Shown: positions 44,169 to 56,000, counted from the first letter of the stretch. The stretch is DNA of 64,000 nucleotides from Siphonodentalium dalli (GCA_032622095.1 CP136064.1:170632310-170696309); one strand, 5' to 3'. Numbers and translations: made by a program. The notes: generated by a model not told the origin, from the letters alone.

Positions 44169-44301
44169 ATGTAATGTCCTAAATAATCGACCCCTAAACC
44201 ACAGCAGAATTATGGGGAAATTTTTCAGGAATTACTAAATCCTGAAAAATTTCCCATAATTCTGCTGTGGTTAAGGGTCATATACTTCGGGCATTACTGT
44301 A
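44169..44301. mobile_element. PAL1 MITE, short copy 11
   Basis: Only the outer arms remain: CACAGCAGAATTATGGGGAA and TTCCCATAATTCTGCTGTGG, right end GGGCATTACTGTA. Confidence 0.8.
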
Positions 44302-44717
44302 TACATGTAAGTTTTATAGCCAAATTGGCAGCATATGTCAATTATATGCACCCGCTCTTAATAACCTTGATGAATCATTGCCATTTGTTTTTAATTTTGG
44401 GATCAATTCATCCATGAAATAATGACTCTCAGGCCAATATAAACAAATTGCTAGATTTACATCACCTCCCGGCAGCTCCCGACCCTATTTTCAGTTCCCT
44501 TATCAATTTTTTTTTTATTTTGATATCTTTAATGTAAACTTTTTTCTCATGCATTAACCATTAAATTACATTTCAATGACCCATTATTAATCAGTCTATT
44601 TTGATCAGATTTGACAATCTAAATTACCTTGTATTAAAAGATAGGATACTGCTTCAATATAATCCAGAACTGTCCATGAACTTTTATGTTATGAAGAATA
44701 AAATATAAAATAGGCCC

Positions 44718-44735
44718 TCCCCCCCCCCCCCCCCC
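44718..44735. repeat. Poly-C tract
   Basis: Uninterrupted C run. Confidence 0.9.
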
Positions 44736-44804
44736 AAACTTTTCTGAAAAAGTTGGATGTAAATCTAGCAATTTATTTATATTGGCCTTATGTATAATTG
44801 TATA

Positions 44805-45019
44805 TATAGTAATGCCTGAAGTATATGACCCTTTAACCACAACAGAATTTTGGGAATTTTTTCAGGATATAGTGGGAAATATGGCTTGCTGCCATTCATC
44901 GGAAGGCTCTCGGTGAGAGCTTTCTGATGAATGGCAAGAAGCCATATTTCCGACTAAATCCTGAAAAATTTCCCATAATTCTGCTGTGGTTTAGGGGTCG
45001 ATTATTTAGGAATTCTGTA
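44805..45019. mobile_element. PAL1 MITE, diverged copy 12
   Basis: TATAGTAATGCCTGAAGTAT to TTAGGAATTCTGTA with GGAAGGCTCTCGGTGAGAGC in the loop. Both ends are degraded. Confidence 0.75.
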
Positions 45020-45745
45020 GTTCAGATGTTGTGTTTTCTGAAATGGTATCAATGATCAATGTGGTTGGAGTTTTAGGCAATACATGTATCAGTTGAATGC
45101 TATATTCTTCTAATGGGCATTGTTCTGGTACTTACTAATTTAGATCCACTGAAATTAGCACACGAGAATAACACTCTGAAAGCTATAAGTCACTTTATGT
45201 GATTATTTGCCTGAATTACCTGTGTATTGTTATGGAGCTTGGCTTTTATTATTGATATTCTGTATGAATATTTCTTGTACAAATTCTTTTAATTGTATAC
45301 AAATTAGTGACAGGCTGGTGCTGTCGATATGTATATATATTTGTGTGAGATAGTTGATTAATTTTTGTAAAGAAATACAAGTAATAAAGAATTTTCAGCA
45401 AATATTTCTGTTTTTGTCTAATGTTGGGATTCACAAGTTGTCACACAAATGTTGGGATTCCTAAGTTAAAGGGGCACATGGTGTTCACAACTTCAAATTT
45501 AACCCTTATAAAAGTATATATTGGAATACCTTACTCATATTTAAATTTGTGCGGTACTTTTTCGCACACCCGTAGGTGTGCGAATTTAAAAATGAGCGAA
45601 AAATAGTTTGACTATTAATTTAAAATATACCACAGGGAAAATAAGAGGGTTCTGTTGATGAGTTACATACATTACGAAACGTTGAACACTGAATAGGTAA
45701 TTATGCCTATACATGTTCGTGTAGGCCTATATTTACATTCGGTCA

Positions 45746-45845
45746 NNNNNNNNNNNNNNNNNNNNNNNNNNNNNNNNNNNNNNNNNNNNNNNNNNNNNNN
45801 NNNNNNNNNNNNNNNNNNNNNNNNNNNNNNNNNNNNNNNNNNNNN
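45746..45845. other. Assembly gap (100 N)
   Basis: Exactly 100 undetermined bases, probably a placeholder of unknown true length. Confidence 0.98.
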
Positions 45846-45984
45846 GATTTCCATTAGGATGGAAAAATTGGTCATCTCAGCGCCAGCTTTAACAGTGACC
45901 AGGGATTGCTCCTACCCTGATGGGTAACTCAAGGATCATGGGTGTGCCTGTCTAGGCTTCAAGCGGTGTGCATTTAGCCACGTA

Positions 45985-46189
45985 TAAGTAATGCTCTAAA
46001 TAATCGACTCCTTAACCACAGCAGAATATGGGTAACTTTTCAGGATTTAGTCGGAAATATGGATTGTTGCCACTCATTGGAAAGCTCTCACTGAGATGAA
46101 TGCCAACAGCCATATTACTGACTGAATCCTGAAAAGTTACCCATAATTCTGCTGTGGTTAAGGATTCGATTATTTAGAGCATTACTGTA
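45985..46189. mobile_element. PAL1 MITE, copy 13
   Basis: AAGTAATGCTCTAAATAATC to TTATTTAGAGCATTACTGTA. The loop side of the right arm is shortened. Confidence 0.78.
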
Positions 46190-46481
46190 TAAGCAATAGT
46201 AATGTTTCAACAGTCTCAGAATTCATTCACTGGCCTCGATCTGATGTTCTCTTAAATAAGGAAACTCTGTTGTCTCAAATCGCTCATGCATGCATTTAGC
46301 AAGTATAAGTCAGCTTGTCATACTGATGAAATGTGCTGAACAAACCAGAGCAGCACCTGTTGAAAGGCTGCAGTTTGGTCCATTAATGGTTAGGCACAAA
46401 GTACTGCGAAAATGGTGTGATGTTTAAAAGTGTCCATGGATGCAGAACCGAACATTATTGTTATGTGTTTTCGCATTTCAG

Positions 46482-46652
46482 GCTGTTGATCTGCAGTGCC
46501 GGAATTGTGGGAAACAATACACTAACAGATCGAGTTACTCAAGACATATGCTACAGCATGAACAATGGAAATATCCGTGCTCTATTTGTGGAAGAAAGTT
46601 CTACAGGCGTGATATGTTGCTACGTCACTATCGCTCACATAATAGGAACTAA
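46482..46652 (+). CDS. Alternative terminal exon, two C2H2 fingers (group 7a)
   Basis: Phase-0 exon after TTCGCATTTCAG, starting GCT GTT GAT, 56 residues, stop TAA 46650-46652. Finger 1 C-R-N-C-G-K-Q-Y-T-N-R-S-S-Y, R-H-x3-H; finger 2 C-S-I-C-G-R-K-F-Y-R-R-D, R-H-x3-H. The linker E-Q-W-K-Y-P and F-Y-R-R-D in finger 2 define group 7. Tail is N-R-N. Confidence 0.83.
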   Translation, partial: AVDLQCRNCGKQYTNRSSYSRHMLQHEQWKYPCSICGRKFYRRDMLLRHYRSHNRN

Positions 46653-47445
46653 TTTCACTGATTGAAAAATTTATTTTTGGAGGATATAGTTTTCTGTGAA
46701 CTTTAATATGCCATTTCCAACACGTGGATAAGGCATGTATGATTTGACTTGATGGAATATCCCAAAACCTGACTCGACAGCTCTTTATTGCATCTGATGG
46801 ATTTCATCAATAAAAACGAGTAGCAGAGCTTACCATGAACCAGCCTGCATGACAACAATAATAAATAATAATCAATCCATTTAATATATAACACATTATA
46901 CAGTGAATAAGTGTCAATGCACTTTGCATCAATTATCATCTCGGCCATAAATAATAATGACAGTTTTATATAGCTATTAACCAAAAAACTTCCTCTAACA
47001 CGCTTTTAAACAGTCATTGTGTACAAGCCAACCAATGAACCGGCTGCAGTCATTTCAGTCACTGCTCTAGTTTGATCAGAACATGCTCCGGTACTCAACA
47101 GTATGACAATCTGACTGGTACTCGTTTAACGCATGAGTGGTGCGAAGACGACACAGTATGAGCGACTTTGCTCAAGGGTCACAACTTGGCGTGGGATTTG
47201 TAACAGCGAACAATCTGACAATTGCACATTGCTGAAAGTGGCCAAGCAACAGCTGTGTGAAGACTCACAATAGACCAGTGACGCACTGCAAACTCATACC
47301 ACTATGTGTACAGCTAATACAAGTCCGACACGCTAACCGCTGATCTCCTCAAAGCTATAAAGTACATGACATCATTGTCAGTTCCATCCTGCAATGAGTA
47401 ATCAACCCAAACTGCAATCAATTCATGCCAATATCAAGGTTAGCA

Positions 47446-47605
47446 TACTGTAATGCCCTAAGTAATCGGACTCTTTAACTACAGCAAAATTTTGGATAAC
47501 TTGTCAGGATTTAGTTGGAAATATGGCTTGTTGCCATTCTAATCCTGAAAAGTTACACATAATTCTGCTGTATTTAAAGAGTCGATTACTTAGGGCATTA
47601 CTGTA
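47446..47605. mobile_element. PAL1 MITE, copy 14
   Basis: TACTGTAATGCCCTAAGTAA to TTACTTAGGGCATTACTGTA. The loop region and much of the right arm are deleted. Confidence 0.8.
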
Positions 47606-48315
47606 CTGACAAGATCTATCAACACCTGGCATGAGTGGTTCTAAGTACTCACCGGTACCAGTATCTTTTCCCAAGGCTCTCAACTAGGGTTGCCATGATT
47701 ATTCGATTAATCTTCGACAGGTGTGGTAGTCGATGTTTATTGTCGTTCATCGACGAATCGCCAGAGGGGTGGGGGGTGTGTTTGTTTGTGTGTGTAAGCA
47801 GGACTATGCACAGATGTCATGCATGGAAGTAACAGTTAACAGCATATGCAATGCAGCACCCGACAGCCTGTTCTCTTGTTAGACTGTTATTGTGTGTGCA
47901 GTTTGCAGAAACATCAGTTTCATTGGCAATCCTGGGCAGTATTTATTAGTAAGGGCATGTTTTATAACTACATCGGGATGAATGCATTAAGTAGTCCTGG
48001 TTGTTTATGAAATAAAACACAGAACACTGACAGTTTATAACTGTGTTCAGAATGGATGTAAAGTAGTTATCGTAATTTCGATTTATCACTTGTTTACCTG
48101 GATGTAATATAGGGTGCATATATGAACGATTCATTGACTAACAGTGTGCTATATAAACTGTTGTTAGTCGATTTTGAAAACTCATAGTCGTGGCAACCCA
48201 AGTCTCAACTAGAAGCACAATTAAACAGCACATAACTCTACTGTCACACTCCACTTAAGAAACCTAGTGAAACTGTGAAACTCAGCAGTCCGCTGGTAAG
48301 CATCAAACTCATATC

Positions 48316-48400
48316 TTGACAGTGACTACCAAGTCGAATCGCTGTGTTGACAGTAACTACCAAGTTGAATCACTGTGTTGACAGTGACTACAAGTCAGTA
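48316..48400 (+). repeat. 31 bp tandem repeat, about 2.7 units
   Basis: Units begin TTGACAGTGACTACCAAGT at 48316, 48347 and 48378. Confidence 0.8.
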
Positions 48401-48404
48401 GCCG

Positions 48405-48480
48405 AGAGGTAGCTTACTGGTCTCTCGTGCTAGCAGACATTGGATCGCAACCTGGTCAGGGTATTCTGACAAAAATCAGA
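48405..48480 (+). repeat. tRNA-derived SINE-like head
   Basis: A-box-like TAGCCGAGAGGTAGC and B-box-like GGATCGCAACC at tRNA-like spacing, followed by unstructured sequence and the conserved-looking GTGCACGTTAAAGAA near 48652. More likely a SINE than a working tRNA gene. Confidence 0.45.
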
Positions 48481-48563
48481 ACTCAGTCAGATACCAAGTT
48501 TGTCAGGCTGAAAAGTCTCATTCGAGATCACTGAATAAAGATCCGAATGCAAAATGCCGACTC

Positions 48564-48585
48564 CCCCCCCCCCCCCCCCCCCCCC
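48564..48585. repeat. Poly-C tract
   Basis: Uninterrupted C run. Confidence 0.9.
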
Positions 48586-49158
48586 AAACCATTACAACAT
48601 TATGTTGCATTATGCTGGCAGATCACTGATCTATGTACACGCCTCGGTGTGTGCACGTTAAAGAACAGAATCAACACAGGGTTATAAAGTTACTCGGCCG
48701 TGGTAGCACCTGACCAGTGTGTCTATAAGCATAATTGGTTCCCGCACTTGAATATCTAGATACAGACACTCTTTAACTGCTGTGTTAGCAAGGTCCACAT
48801 TTACAACATGTCGCTTTAATCTCATCAAAATCCTGTGATTGGTGCGGTGCGCCAGTAGTGCACATTATTTTATACATACCTTTGCCAATATTCACTCATC
48901 TGCTCACTACTGCATTCCTCAAGAAACACCTGCTCTTTTATGTCACTTCCATTCAGGGACCTGCCTAATAGAGGGAGACGTGGGAGATATCTTCTCCCTC
49001 CAATGTGTCACTTCTCCCTCTCTTTGCCCTTGGGAGAAGAAACATCTCTGTTATTCTAGCATGCAGATGTCCAATAAGTGTATCAAGACTGTATTTGCTG
49101 ATCATAGTGGTGTATTTTCTTATTATAAATGGATTAATATGAATGGCTTCTTGTAACG

Positions 49159-49330
49159 TACAGTAATGATGGCCAAACTATATGATACTTTAACCACAAA
49201 AAAAATCAGGATTTAGTCGGAAATATGGCTTATTGCCATTTATCGGAAAGCCATATTTCCGACTAAATCCTGAAAAATATCCCATAATTCTGCTGTCATT
49301 TAGGGGTTGATTATTTAGGACATTACTGTG
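49159..49330. mobile_element. PAL1 MITE, diverged copy 15
   Basis: TACAGTAATGATGGCCAAAC to TTATTTAGGACATTACTGT. The left arm is strongly degraded. Confidence 0.75.
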
Positions 49331-49708
49331 GTATTATTTATTTTATCACTGAAGGTTAATTTTGGGAGTGTAAATTGAACCTCAACTTTTATGAGCTCTT
49401 AATAACAAGTCTACTTTTCCCTAATTGTCTAACAAGGAGAAGTGACTTCTCCCAATTTGAAACCCCAAGACTGGTCCCCTGCTTCCATCTCATCCAGGAT
49501 GTACAACTCTATTTACTCAACAGTCACACTCACATTAACACCTAAAACATGACTGATTGCCATGTTTGTTGCAGAGAAGTTGATGGGTTGATAACCTCCA
49601 TGAATAATTTGGTTGGACTAGCTGGTTGGATATTATGTTTTTGTAATTAGATATTTGTACTGAAAACATGAATTCTTGGGACTTCATATCTGTTTTGTCG
49701 CTTTTCAG

Positions 49709-49894
49709 GTTTACAATCCATCATCATACATGTGCCAGCTCTGTGGGAAAGAATATAAGCTAAGAGACAGCTACACCAGACATATGCGAGCGCACAAACA
49801 ATGGCGACACAAATGCTCAATTTGTGGCAAGCTATTCTATAGGGCGGACGAATTGAAAAATCACATGAACAGACATAAGTTAAATGCGACTTAG
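49709..49894 (+). CDS. Alternative terminal exon, two C2H2 fingers (group 7b)
   Basis: Phase-0 exon after GTCGCTTTTCAG, starting GTT TAC AAT, 61 residues, stop TAG 49892-49894. Finger 1 C-Q-L-C-G-K-E-Y-K-L-R-D-S-Y, R-H-x3-H; finger 2 C-S-I-C-G-K-L-F-Y-R-A-D-E, H-x3-H. Linker K-Q-W-R-H-K. Finger 2 with F-Y-R-A-D-E is the best match to the broken exon at about 52019-52070. Confidence 0.83.
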   Translation, partial: VYNPSSYMCQLCGKEYKLRDSYTRHMRAHKQWRHKCSICGKLFYRADELKNHMNRHKLNAT

Positions 49895-49977
49895 AAGGAA
49901 GTGTTGACATAATTTGCTTTTTAATTTTGACTTCTTCTATTAGGGTAGCATCTCACTGACTACCAGAGGGAAGGGTG

Positions 49978-49997
49978 GGGGGGGGGGGGGGGGGGGT
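49978..49997. repeat. Poly-G tract
   Basis: Uninterrupted G run. Confidence 0.9.
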
Positions 49998-51344
49998 AAT
50001 CCTACATACCAAATAAGAAATTACAGAATTTTACACTACCAAAATTATATTTTTCATTCCTCTGCTGGCTGTTGAAGCAATGACCTTAATATCAGTATAT
50101 ATATCAGAATCTATCATTTGGCACAACAAATACTGCGCTCTTAAAAGTTGCATATGTACCAGCCGTTTGTCGAATTTGGAATATTGAGTAAATTATGCAT
50201 ATGAACACCGAGTACCAGTTAATGGGGGATATGAATCATGCATGGCAATTACTCGGCACCCAGAAAATAGAGGTGACAGCTTATTCTATGCTGGCTGGAA
50301 AAATTATTCTTTTTTTTTTTTGCTCAGCCTCTCTGGCAGTTGTTGATTTCCATTGCAGTGACCTGTTAATCTTTCACTACCTCCCAAATAACAGGGCTTA
50401 TCTTACCATTTTGCAATTGCTGATTGTTAAATAAATTTTGTGCATTGGCATTGGAAGAACTTGTATGTGCTATATTTTCAACATATATGTAAACAGGTTG
50501 CAGTTTCAGTGACAATTAAGATATTATATTTGCAAATTCTGATAAACATCTATCATGTGCAATGCAGGTCTCGTCTCATCTGCCACAATGAAGAAAATGT
50601 GAAATATACTGAAATTATTTTGTTCTTCCTTCATCACTGTATCTGTAGGAACTAGTCTATACTGCTGTCAGTGTTTACTATATTGAGTATGTACAAACTG
50701 TTATTTCTTACTTTACATGTGAACTGCAGTTGTAAATGATGTACAGGTGTTGCTGTTTGACATTTGTGTTAATTTTCATAGTTCTCAATATTAAATCTTT
50801 TTGCTATGCTAATCGTTAGTATTCAAATCCAATAGTTACCAGACACATAGGATCTGGGTATGGCATCACTAGTAGCATAGTACAAAATTATACAGGACTG
50901 ATTGACTCCCAAAGAAAACGAATATTCATGGAACCAGACTAAGTCATAGTCTCAGAGTCTGCCAAAAGTATTGAGTAGTCTGCAGTCTTCCATATCCATT
51001 TAGACCTCTCACATCATTCATTAAAATTGATCCCAGGATTTAGTAGCTGCCTGGTATTTTTTTCCAACCCTACCATGTCCATTTATATTGCTGTTACAAT
51101 GGGAGTTGTCCATTTATAATGATGTACCTGTGAGTGGTGGCCATTTGTAGTGCTCTATGAGCCTCTAACCAAGGGTAGTGTCTATTGTCTTGTTGCTGAA
51201 TTTGTACATTTCTGTTGTGAAAGCGCAGTGTCCAACTTTTGTTTTTCAACTGGACTGGACCCTGTTTTCAATAAAGTTGAAATGATCAAATTCTGACTTG
51301 GACGTTTCTATTATATTTCTATTATTTTCATGCTTGACTTCCCA

Positions 51345-52080
51345 AATCTGAAATTATAGCTCACCATTTGGTAGACCAAGTCTTCTCAATCCACAACAGC
51401 TTGGGATATCGTGGGTTGACACTGTTTTTGGACCAAGTCCTGCCCCCTCTGCTCTTCAATAACGGACATTCATTCAAAAGACGTACACAGGGAGCTCGGG
51501 TATTCCCGTAAACCCTTGAATGGGATGGGTTACCTGACATGTCCGCGATTAAGATTTCTTCAAAATGATATGTCATCTACCATGATAGAAAAAGGTATAG
51601 TGATGATACAATCGTTTATTGCATTGTTTACATGCATTTTCTGATAGCGCGACAAATCAAAATTCACTTAAAAACAAGGCTTTGTTTACTTATAAATCTT
51701 GTTTCTTTGACATTTAACAGACCTCTGATATATGTATATTTGATATCATCATATTTTTTGGGAAAGGTTACCCTCTATGTTAATATACGAAAAGCTTCCA
51801 TTTGACCTAATCCGATGACATACAAGCAAGATAACTCCTGCCCACGATTCTGGGTGTAAAGTCTGTTATAGAAGAGTAACGGGATGGGACTTGGTAAAAA
51901 AACAGTATCAACCCAACCGATATCCCAAGCTGTTGTGAACCCAGATGACTTGGTCTATCTAACCATTTGGAAGCAGCAGACCCAAACAGCTACACGAGGC
52001 ATTTACGTAAACAGATAATGGCCATGCAGTTGTCATATTTGCAGCAAAGAATTCTATAGGGCTGATGAATAGAAAAAACT
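51345..52080 (+). pseudogene. Relic group-7 zinc-finger exon interrupted by an insertion
   Basis: The left piece (TAGCTCACCATTTGG, about 51357-51371) and the right piece from 51971 (AAGCAGCAGACC) join to resemble the finger-1 start of the exon at 52715 (CAG CTC TGT GGA AAG CAG). After the join, N-S-Y-T-R-H-L-R is readable at 51985-52008, then a frame change, then W-P-C-S-C-H-I-C-S-K-E-F-Y-R-A-D-E and TAG from 52019 to 52072. The first knuckle is degraded, the inter-finger His is lost and finger 2 stops early. It cannot give a working module. Confidence 0.75.
51372..51961. mobile_element. 590 bp insertion with long terminal inverted repeats
   Basis: The left arm TAGACCAAGTC, CACAACAGCTTGGGATATCG and the right arm CGATATCCCAAGCTGTTGTG, GACTTGGTCTA are inverted copies, with similarity running about 120 bases inward. 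ACCATTTGG flanks both sides (51363-51371 and 51962-51970), an 8-9 base target duplication as made by hAT- or P-type transposases. No transposase frame was seen. Confidence 0.8.
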
Positions 52081-52714
52081 TGTTCAAGGACAAGAAATTG
52101 TCTTCAAAGTGATGAATCTGTTGTTTGGCTGGCTTCGTCAGAAATTGTGCTGGGTTGAATTATAAATGAAACTGTTCAAGAAATGTGGGTGTAGATGTTA
52201 AGGCCCATAGAGACGCGATTTCTGCATCAATGGTGCAAAAATATTCTCGTTGAGGATTCTTATCCTTTATTTGGGTTTTCAAATGGCAGCTTTGCAGCAA
52301 GTCATCACATATTGTATATGTGGTAGTTTTCACTGCTTCAATTATATTACTAGTATGTTTGTCCCAATTGACAATTGATGCAGAATTCGCATCGCCGTCT
52401 GCATGGGCCTTTATTCATGGATTGTACAGGGAATGTGTATTCATCAGAAGAAATATGGGTTGGGGGGGGGGGGAAGGGACCCAAAGTGGTAACCTCTGCA
52501 CCATTTAATAGCAGAAACCCTGCAGGCTTTACCAATATGATCATAGAACAAAATGGTTGCCAAATATTTTGACCCACACCTGACATTCATGCGAGACCAG
52601 CCCCTAGAGATCCCTTGAACAAAAGATTTGCCAAACCAAAATATCGAGAAAGCGCCTGCATTTGATAGTAGAGCATTTGGTGAAATACGTTGAAACTACG
52701 TTTTTACGTTGCAG

Positions 52715-52930
52715 GTTAAATTTCATCAGTGTCAGCTCTGTGGAAAGCAGTATGAACATCGAGGCAGCTTTACAAGGCATCTCCGACAGCACAAACAGTG
52801 GAAATATGCTTGTGAAATTTGCGACAAACCATACTATAGAATCGACAATTTCTTGCGTCATTTGGCTGCACACAAGAGACAAACAGCAGCTTCTAAAAGC
52901 GTTGTGTTATCCACTTCTGGCACTGAATAA
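52715..52930 (+). CDS. Alternative terminal exon, two C2H2 fingers (group 7c)
   Basis: Phase-0 exon after TTTTACGTTGCAG, starting GTT AAA TTT, 71 residues, stop TAA 52928-52930. Finger 1 C-Q-L-C-G-K-Q-Y-E-H-R-G-S-F, R-H-x3-H; finger 2 C-E-I-C-D-K-P-Y-Y-R-I-D-N, R-H-x3-H. Linker K-Q-W-K-Y-A. The tail of about 18 residues is Ser/Thr-rich. It is the intact exon closest in position to the relic at 51345-52080. Confidence 0.83.
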   Translation, partial: VKFHQCQLCGKQYEHRGSFTRHLRQHKQWKYACEICDKPYYRIDNFLRHLAAHKRQTAASKSVVLSTSGTE

Positions 52931-53126
52931 GAACAAATATAATACCATTGAGACTTTCACATGGCTGCAGTATGCCTAATTGCTAAAGTGGTGATTTAGT
53001 AGTCAGATGAGATACCAGTAGTTAATTAGTTACTGTGTATTGCCTCTATCGATGATTAGTCCAGGCTTTTGTCCCAAGCTCCTTTTGTCCCAAGCCATTA
53101 TATCATATCATATTGTGTCATGTGGG

Positions 53127-53373
53127 TACAGTAATGCCCTAAATAATTGATTCCTTAATCACAGAAGACTTATGGGTAACTTCCTTAATCACAGAAGATT
53201 TATGGGTAACTTATCTGGATTTAGTCAGAAATATGGCTTGTTGCCATTCATCGGAAAGCTTGCACTGAGAGGTTTCTGATGAATGGCAACAAGCAATATT
53301 TCCGACTAAATCCTGAAAAGTTACCCATAATTCTGCTGTGGTTATGGAGTCGATTACTTAGGACATTACTGTA
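53127..53373. mobile_element. PAL1 MITE, copy 16 with internal duplication
   Basis: TACAGTAATGCCCTAAATAA to TTACTTAGGACATTACTGTA. The segment CCTTAATCACAGAAGA.TTATGGGTAACT is repeated in the left arm. Confidence 0.82.
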
Positions 53374-53478
53374 TATGTAACTTCGGCAGTGTGCACATAC
53401 CTTTTCGATAAGATCGACACAAGCCTGCAAGTCCATACCGAAGTCAATGAACTCCCACTGGATACCCTCCTTGGCATA

Positions 53479-53535
53479 AAAGTTACCCATAATTCTGCTG
53501 TTGTTAAGGGGTTGATTATTTAGGGCATTACTGTA
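53479..53535. mobile_element. Stray PAL1 right arm
   Basis: AAAGTTACCCATAATTCTGC to TTATTTAGGGCATTACTGTA, without a left partner, 105 bases after copy 16. Confidence 0.75.
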
Positions 53536-53608
53536 TATCATATCATGTGGGAATGTAATGACAGTGAGTGGGGTGTTTTACTACCTCTCTCAATTAGAGT
53601 CCATAAAG

Positions 53609-53866
53609 TTAACCATTCCATGACTGGAGCTGCCTGAAATTTTGTGAAAAACCCTGTGCCAATGCATTCTCTAAAATATCCGAGTCTCCCAGAGGGAGCA
53701 TCGCATATATAAGAGAACGCATTGGCCTAACAATATTTACCTTGACTGTGTAAGCCGATGCATTCTCTTATATATGAGTGTTATATAACCAATTATGTAT
53801 AAGGAAATGCACTGACATAGGATCTTTAATGCTGCACCAGTGCAGCTCCAATCATGAAAGGGTTAA
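53609..53866. mobile_element. PB-A element, copy 4
   Basis: Starts TTAACCATTCCATGACTGGA, ends CAATCATGAAAGGGTTAA, with CCAATGCATTCTCT stems between. Confidence 0.75.
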
Positions 53867-54112
53867 CAGTTGGGACATCCTTTATGTATGGAACAACATG
53901 CCTGAAATTCGAAGTTAGATCTACACCACCCCACCACCCACAGCCCCAAATCAGTTCTGCCATGTTTTAGTTATCAGCCAGAGTGTTATTATATAACCAA
54001 TCTATAAATTTGCAATATCATGTGGTATTACAATACATGAAAGGCAACAAATCGTACTTGATGGTATCATGATGACCATTGAGCCTCTGTTATTATAATA
54101 ATGAATAATGTG

Positions 54113-54323
54113 TGTTCAGATAATAAGTTCAACAAACGACCATAACTTTATGATAGCCATATCAATTGAACAATTCCCACCAATGAATAAAATACTTCTG
54201 AACCTGTATATTCTGTCTGTCTTCTGCTTTCCTGAACATACCTCCAGATGAATATCAACAGACCATTCCAAGCTATATGTTTACACCTGAATAGGGGCAT
54301 CTGATCTGTAAAGAAAGGGTTAA
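54113..54323 (+). mobile_element. PB-B element, copy 7
   Basis: GTTCAGATAATAAGTTCAAC, GAACATACCTCCAGATGAAT, ending AAAGAAAGGGTTAA. Confidence 0.65.
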
Positions 54324-55526
54324 ATTTTGTTCGCCTAGACAAATGATATGTATATAATCTAAGATATGTGGATATGATTATTCCTATATTAAATACTTAA
54401 TGTGAATGTGAAGAGATTTCTGAGTATCTTGTCAGGCTATTAAAGTGCTTAAAGGTGGATTATCTCTTCTGCAACATTATCTATATAGTTTCTTTGGTAG
54501 GGTATAATAAATATTACTTGAAGACCACTGTCCGGAAATGTGTCTATTAATTAATAATGATTTTATTCTTTTTGGTATAACATAACTCTTTTCCATTCAA
54601 TAATGGTCCCTGATATTCACGACTGTCTTTTTTTATTTGCATTTATTGGTTAATTTAAGTATAGAAAATAGGTATATAATATGTATCTAGGACTTATCTA
54701 CTTTATTCGCAATTAATATTACAATAAATACAAAACTTTTGGAGACAGTTTGCAGCTCACATTCGTTCAGAGCACCACACTGGAGGCCTCTATCTAAAAG
54801 TTCTATATATAGAAAAAATAAGTGTCCCATTAATTGATACTTTATTTAGAACACTATAATAAAATAAAATCAACAATAATAGATAGAATTATTTACCGGG
54901 CAGGGATTTCAAACTCATACCTATTATTTCACACCCAGGAAACTATCTAAAATGTGCTATTTAAAGAGATAATCCATCTTTAAAATGTAAACATACATAG
55001 TGCAGTGTTGTGTATAAATGACTTACTCAGATGAATTGCATGGTTTTTGCAGATGAGGCATTTGAAGTGTCTTTGAATTTTTGTTGTCATGGGCATCTAA
55101 AACGACAGCTGTCGCTTTCTGTGAAATTACATTGCTATTCACACAGCGATCTGTGGCAAAAATCGTGATTGTACATTACATGTACTAGAATTATTTCTTT
55201 ATCAGAAATATCTTGCTTGACCATGCTTATTTACTTAATATGTGACAATGACTATATTTGTTACTCGGTATTGGTTATTCATGCAATTCTTTATACAAGC
55301 ACATCGCTTGTCTGTATGGGTTTCATTATGACCCCGCTGAATAAATTTTGTTTAATGAAACCAGTTAAGACATCATGACATGCCTCATGCCATCATTACG
55401 TCATTGGATTGCAGGCCAAAATCCAGACAAGACAAGATTCATCTCCAGGCAACTTATTTCGACTCACTAGACTAGACCATATGCAGACAATCTTCAATTA
55501 CTCCAGACATTCACACCGGTACCATA

Positions 55527-55744
55527 TACAGTAATGCTCTAAGTAAGCGACTTCTTAACCACAGCAGAATTATGGGTAAGTTTTCAGGATTTAGTCGGAA
55601 ATATGGCTTGTTGCCATTCATTGGAAAGGCTCTCCCCGAGAGCTTTCCGATGAATGGCAACAAGCCATATTTCCGACTAAATCCTGAAAACTTACCCATA
55701 ATTCTGCTGTGGTTAAGAAGTCGCTTACTTAGAGCATTACTGTA
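55527..55744. mobile_element. PAL1 MITE, copy 17, near-perfect palindrome
   Basis: TACAGTAATGCTCTAAGTAA to TTACTTAGAGCATTACTGTA. Arms pair almost throughout, including a GTAAGTTTTC/GAAAACTTAC variant present on both arms. Confidence 0.88.
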
Positions 55745-56000
55745 TGTATAAATCCTCCTTTCTATTTAAGTACATGTATGTACTCAACGAAGTGCCTCTG
55801 TTGAAGTCTAAACTGAAGCTACAAGCATTTGCATTACCACGCATTAATTAGACCTATTAAAATAGGTTCATGGCACGATTCTTCCTGAGGTTCTTTCCCT
55901 TTATAACATTGTATCGGAATTTGTCTATATGCCATGCATATTAACATATTATGACTATCATGCTTGAGATAAAGGGGCATTCTTCACTGTCTTATTTCAG

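Larger units (their letters stand above)
43175..46481 (+). other. Intron with palindromes, PAL1 copies and a gap
   Basis: Direct repeats at about 43346 and 43600, PAL4 at 43671-44025, PAL1 at 44169, 44805 and 45985, and the 100-N gap. Ends in GTGTTTTCGCATTTCAG. A further exon could be hidden only if the true gap is larger than 100 bases. Confidence 0.6.
46653..49708 (+). other. Intron with PAL1, minisatellite and SINE-like sequence
   Basis: PAL1 47446-47605 and 49159-49330, a 31 bp tandem repeat at 48316, a tRNA-like head at 48405 and poly-C at 48564. Ends in TTTTGTCGCTTTTCAG. Confidence 0.6.
49895..52714 (+). other. Intron containing a dead exon split by a transposon
   Basis: Poly-G at about 49978-49997, the relic exon at 51345-52080 with its insertion, and a poly-G run at about 52459-52471. 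Ends in ACGTTTTTACGTTGCAG. Confidence 0.65.
52931..56000 (+). other. Intron with PAL1, PB-A and PB-B copies
   Basis: PAL1 53127-53373, a stray PAL1 right arm 53479-53535, PB-A 53609-53866, PB-B 54113-54323, PAL1 55527-55744. An acceptor-like TTTTTGCAG at 55053 is followed by early stops. Ends in ACTGTCTTATTTCAG. Confidence 0.6.

Noticed and set aside
55044..55160. Acceptor-like TTTTTGCAG followed by ATGAGGCATTTGAAGTGT
   Set aside because: The frame stops after seven codons and no finger pattern follows in any frame; at best a very old relic.
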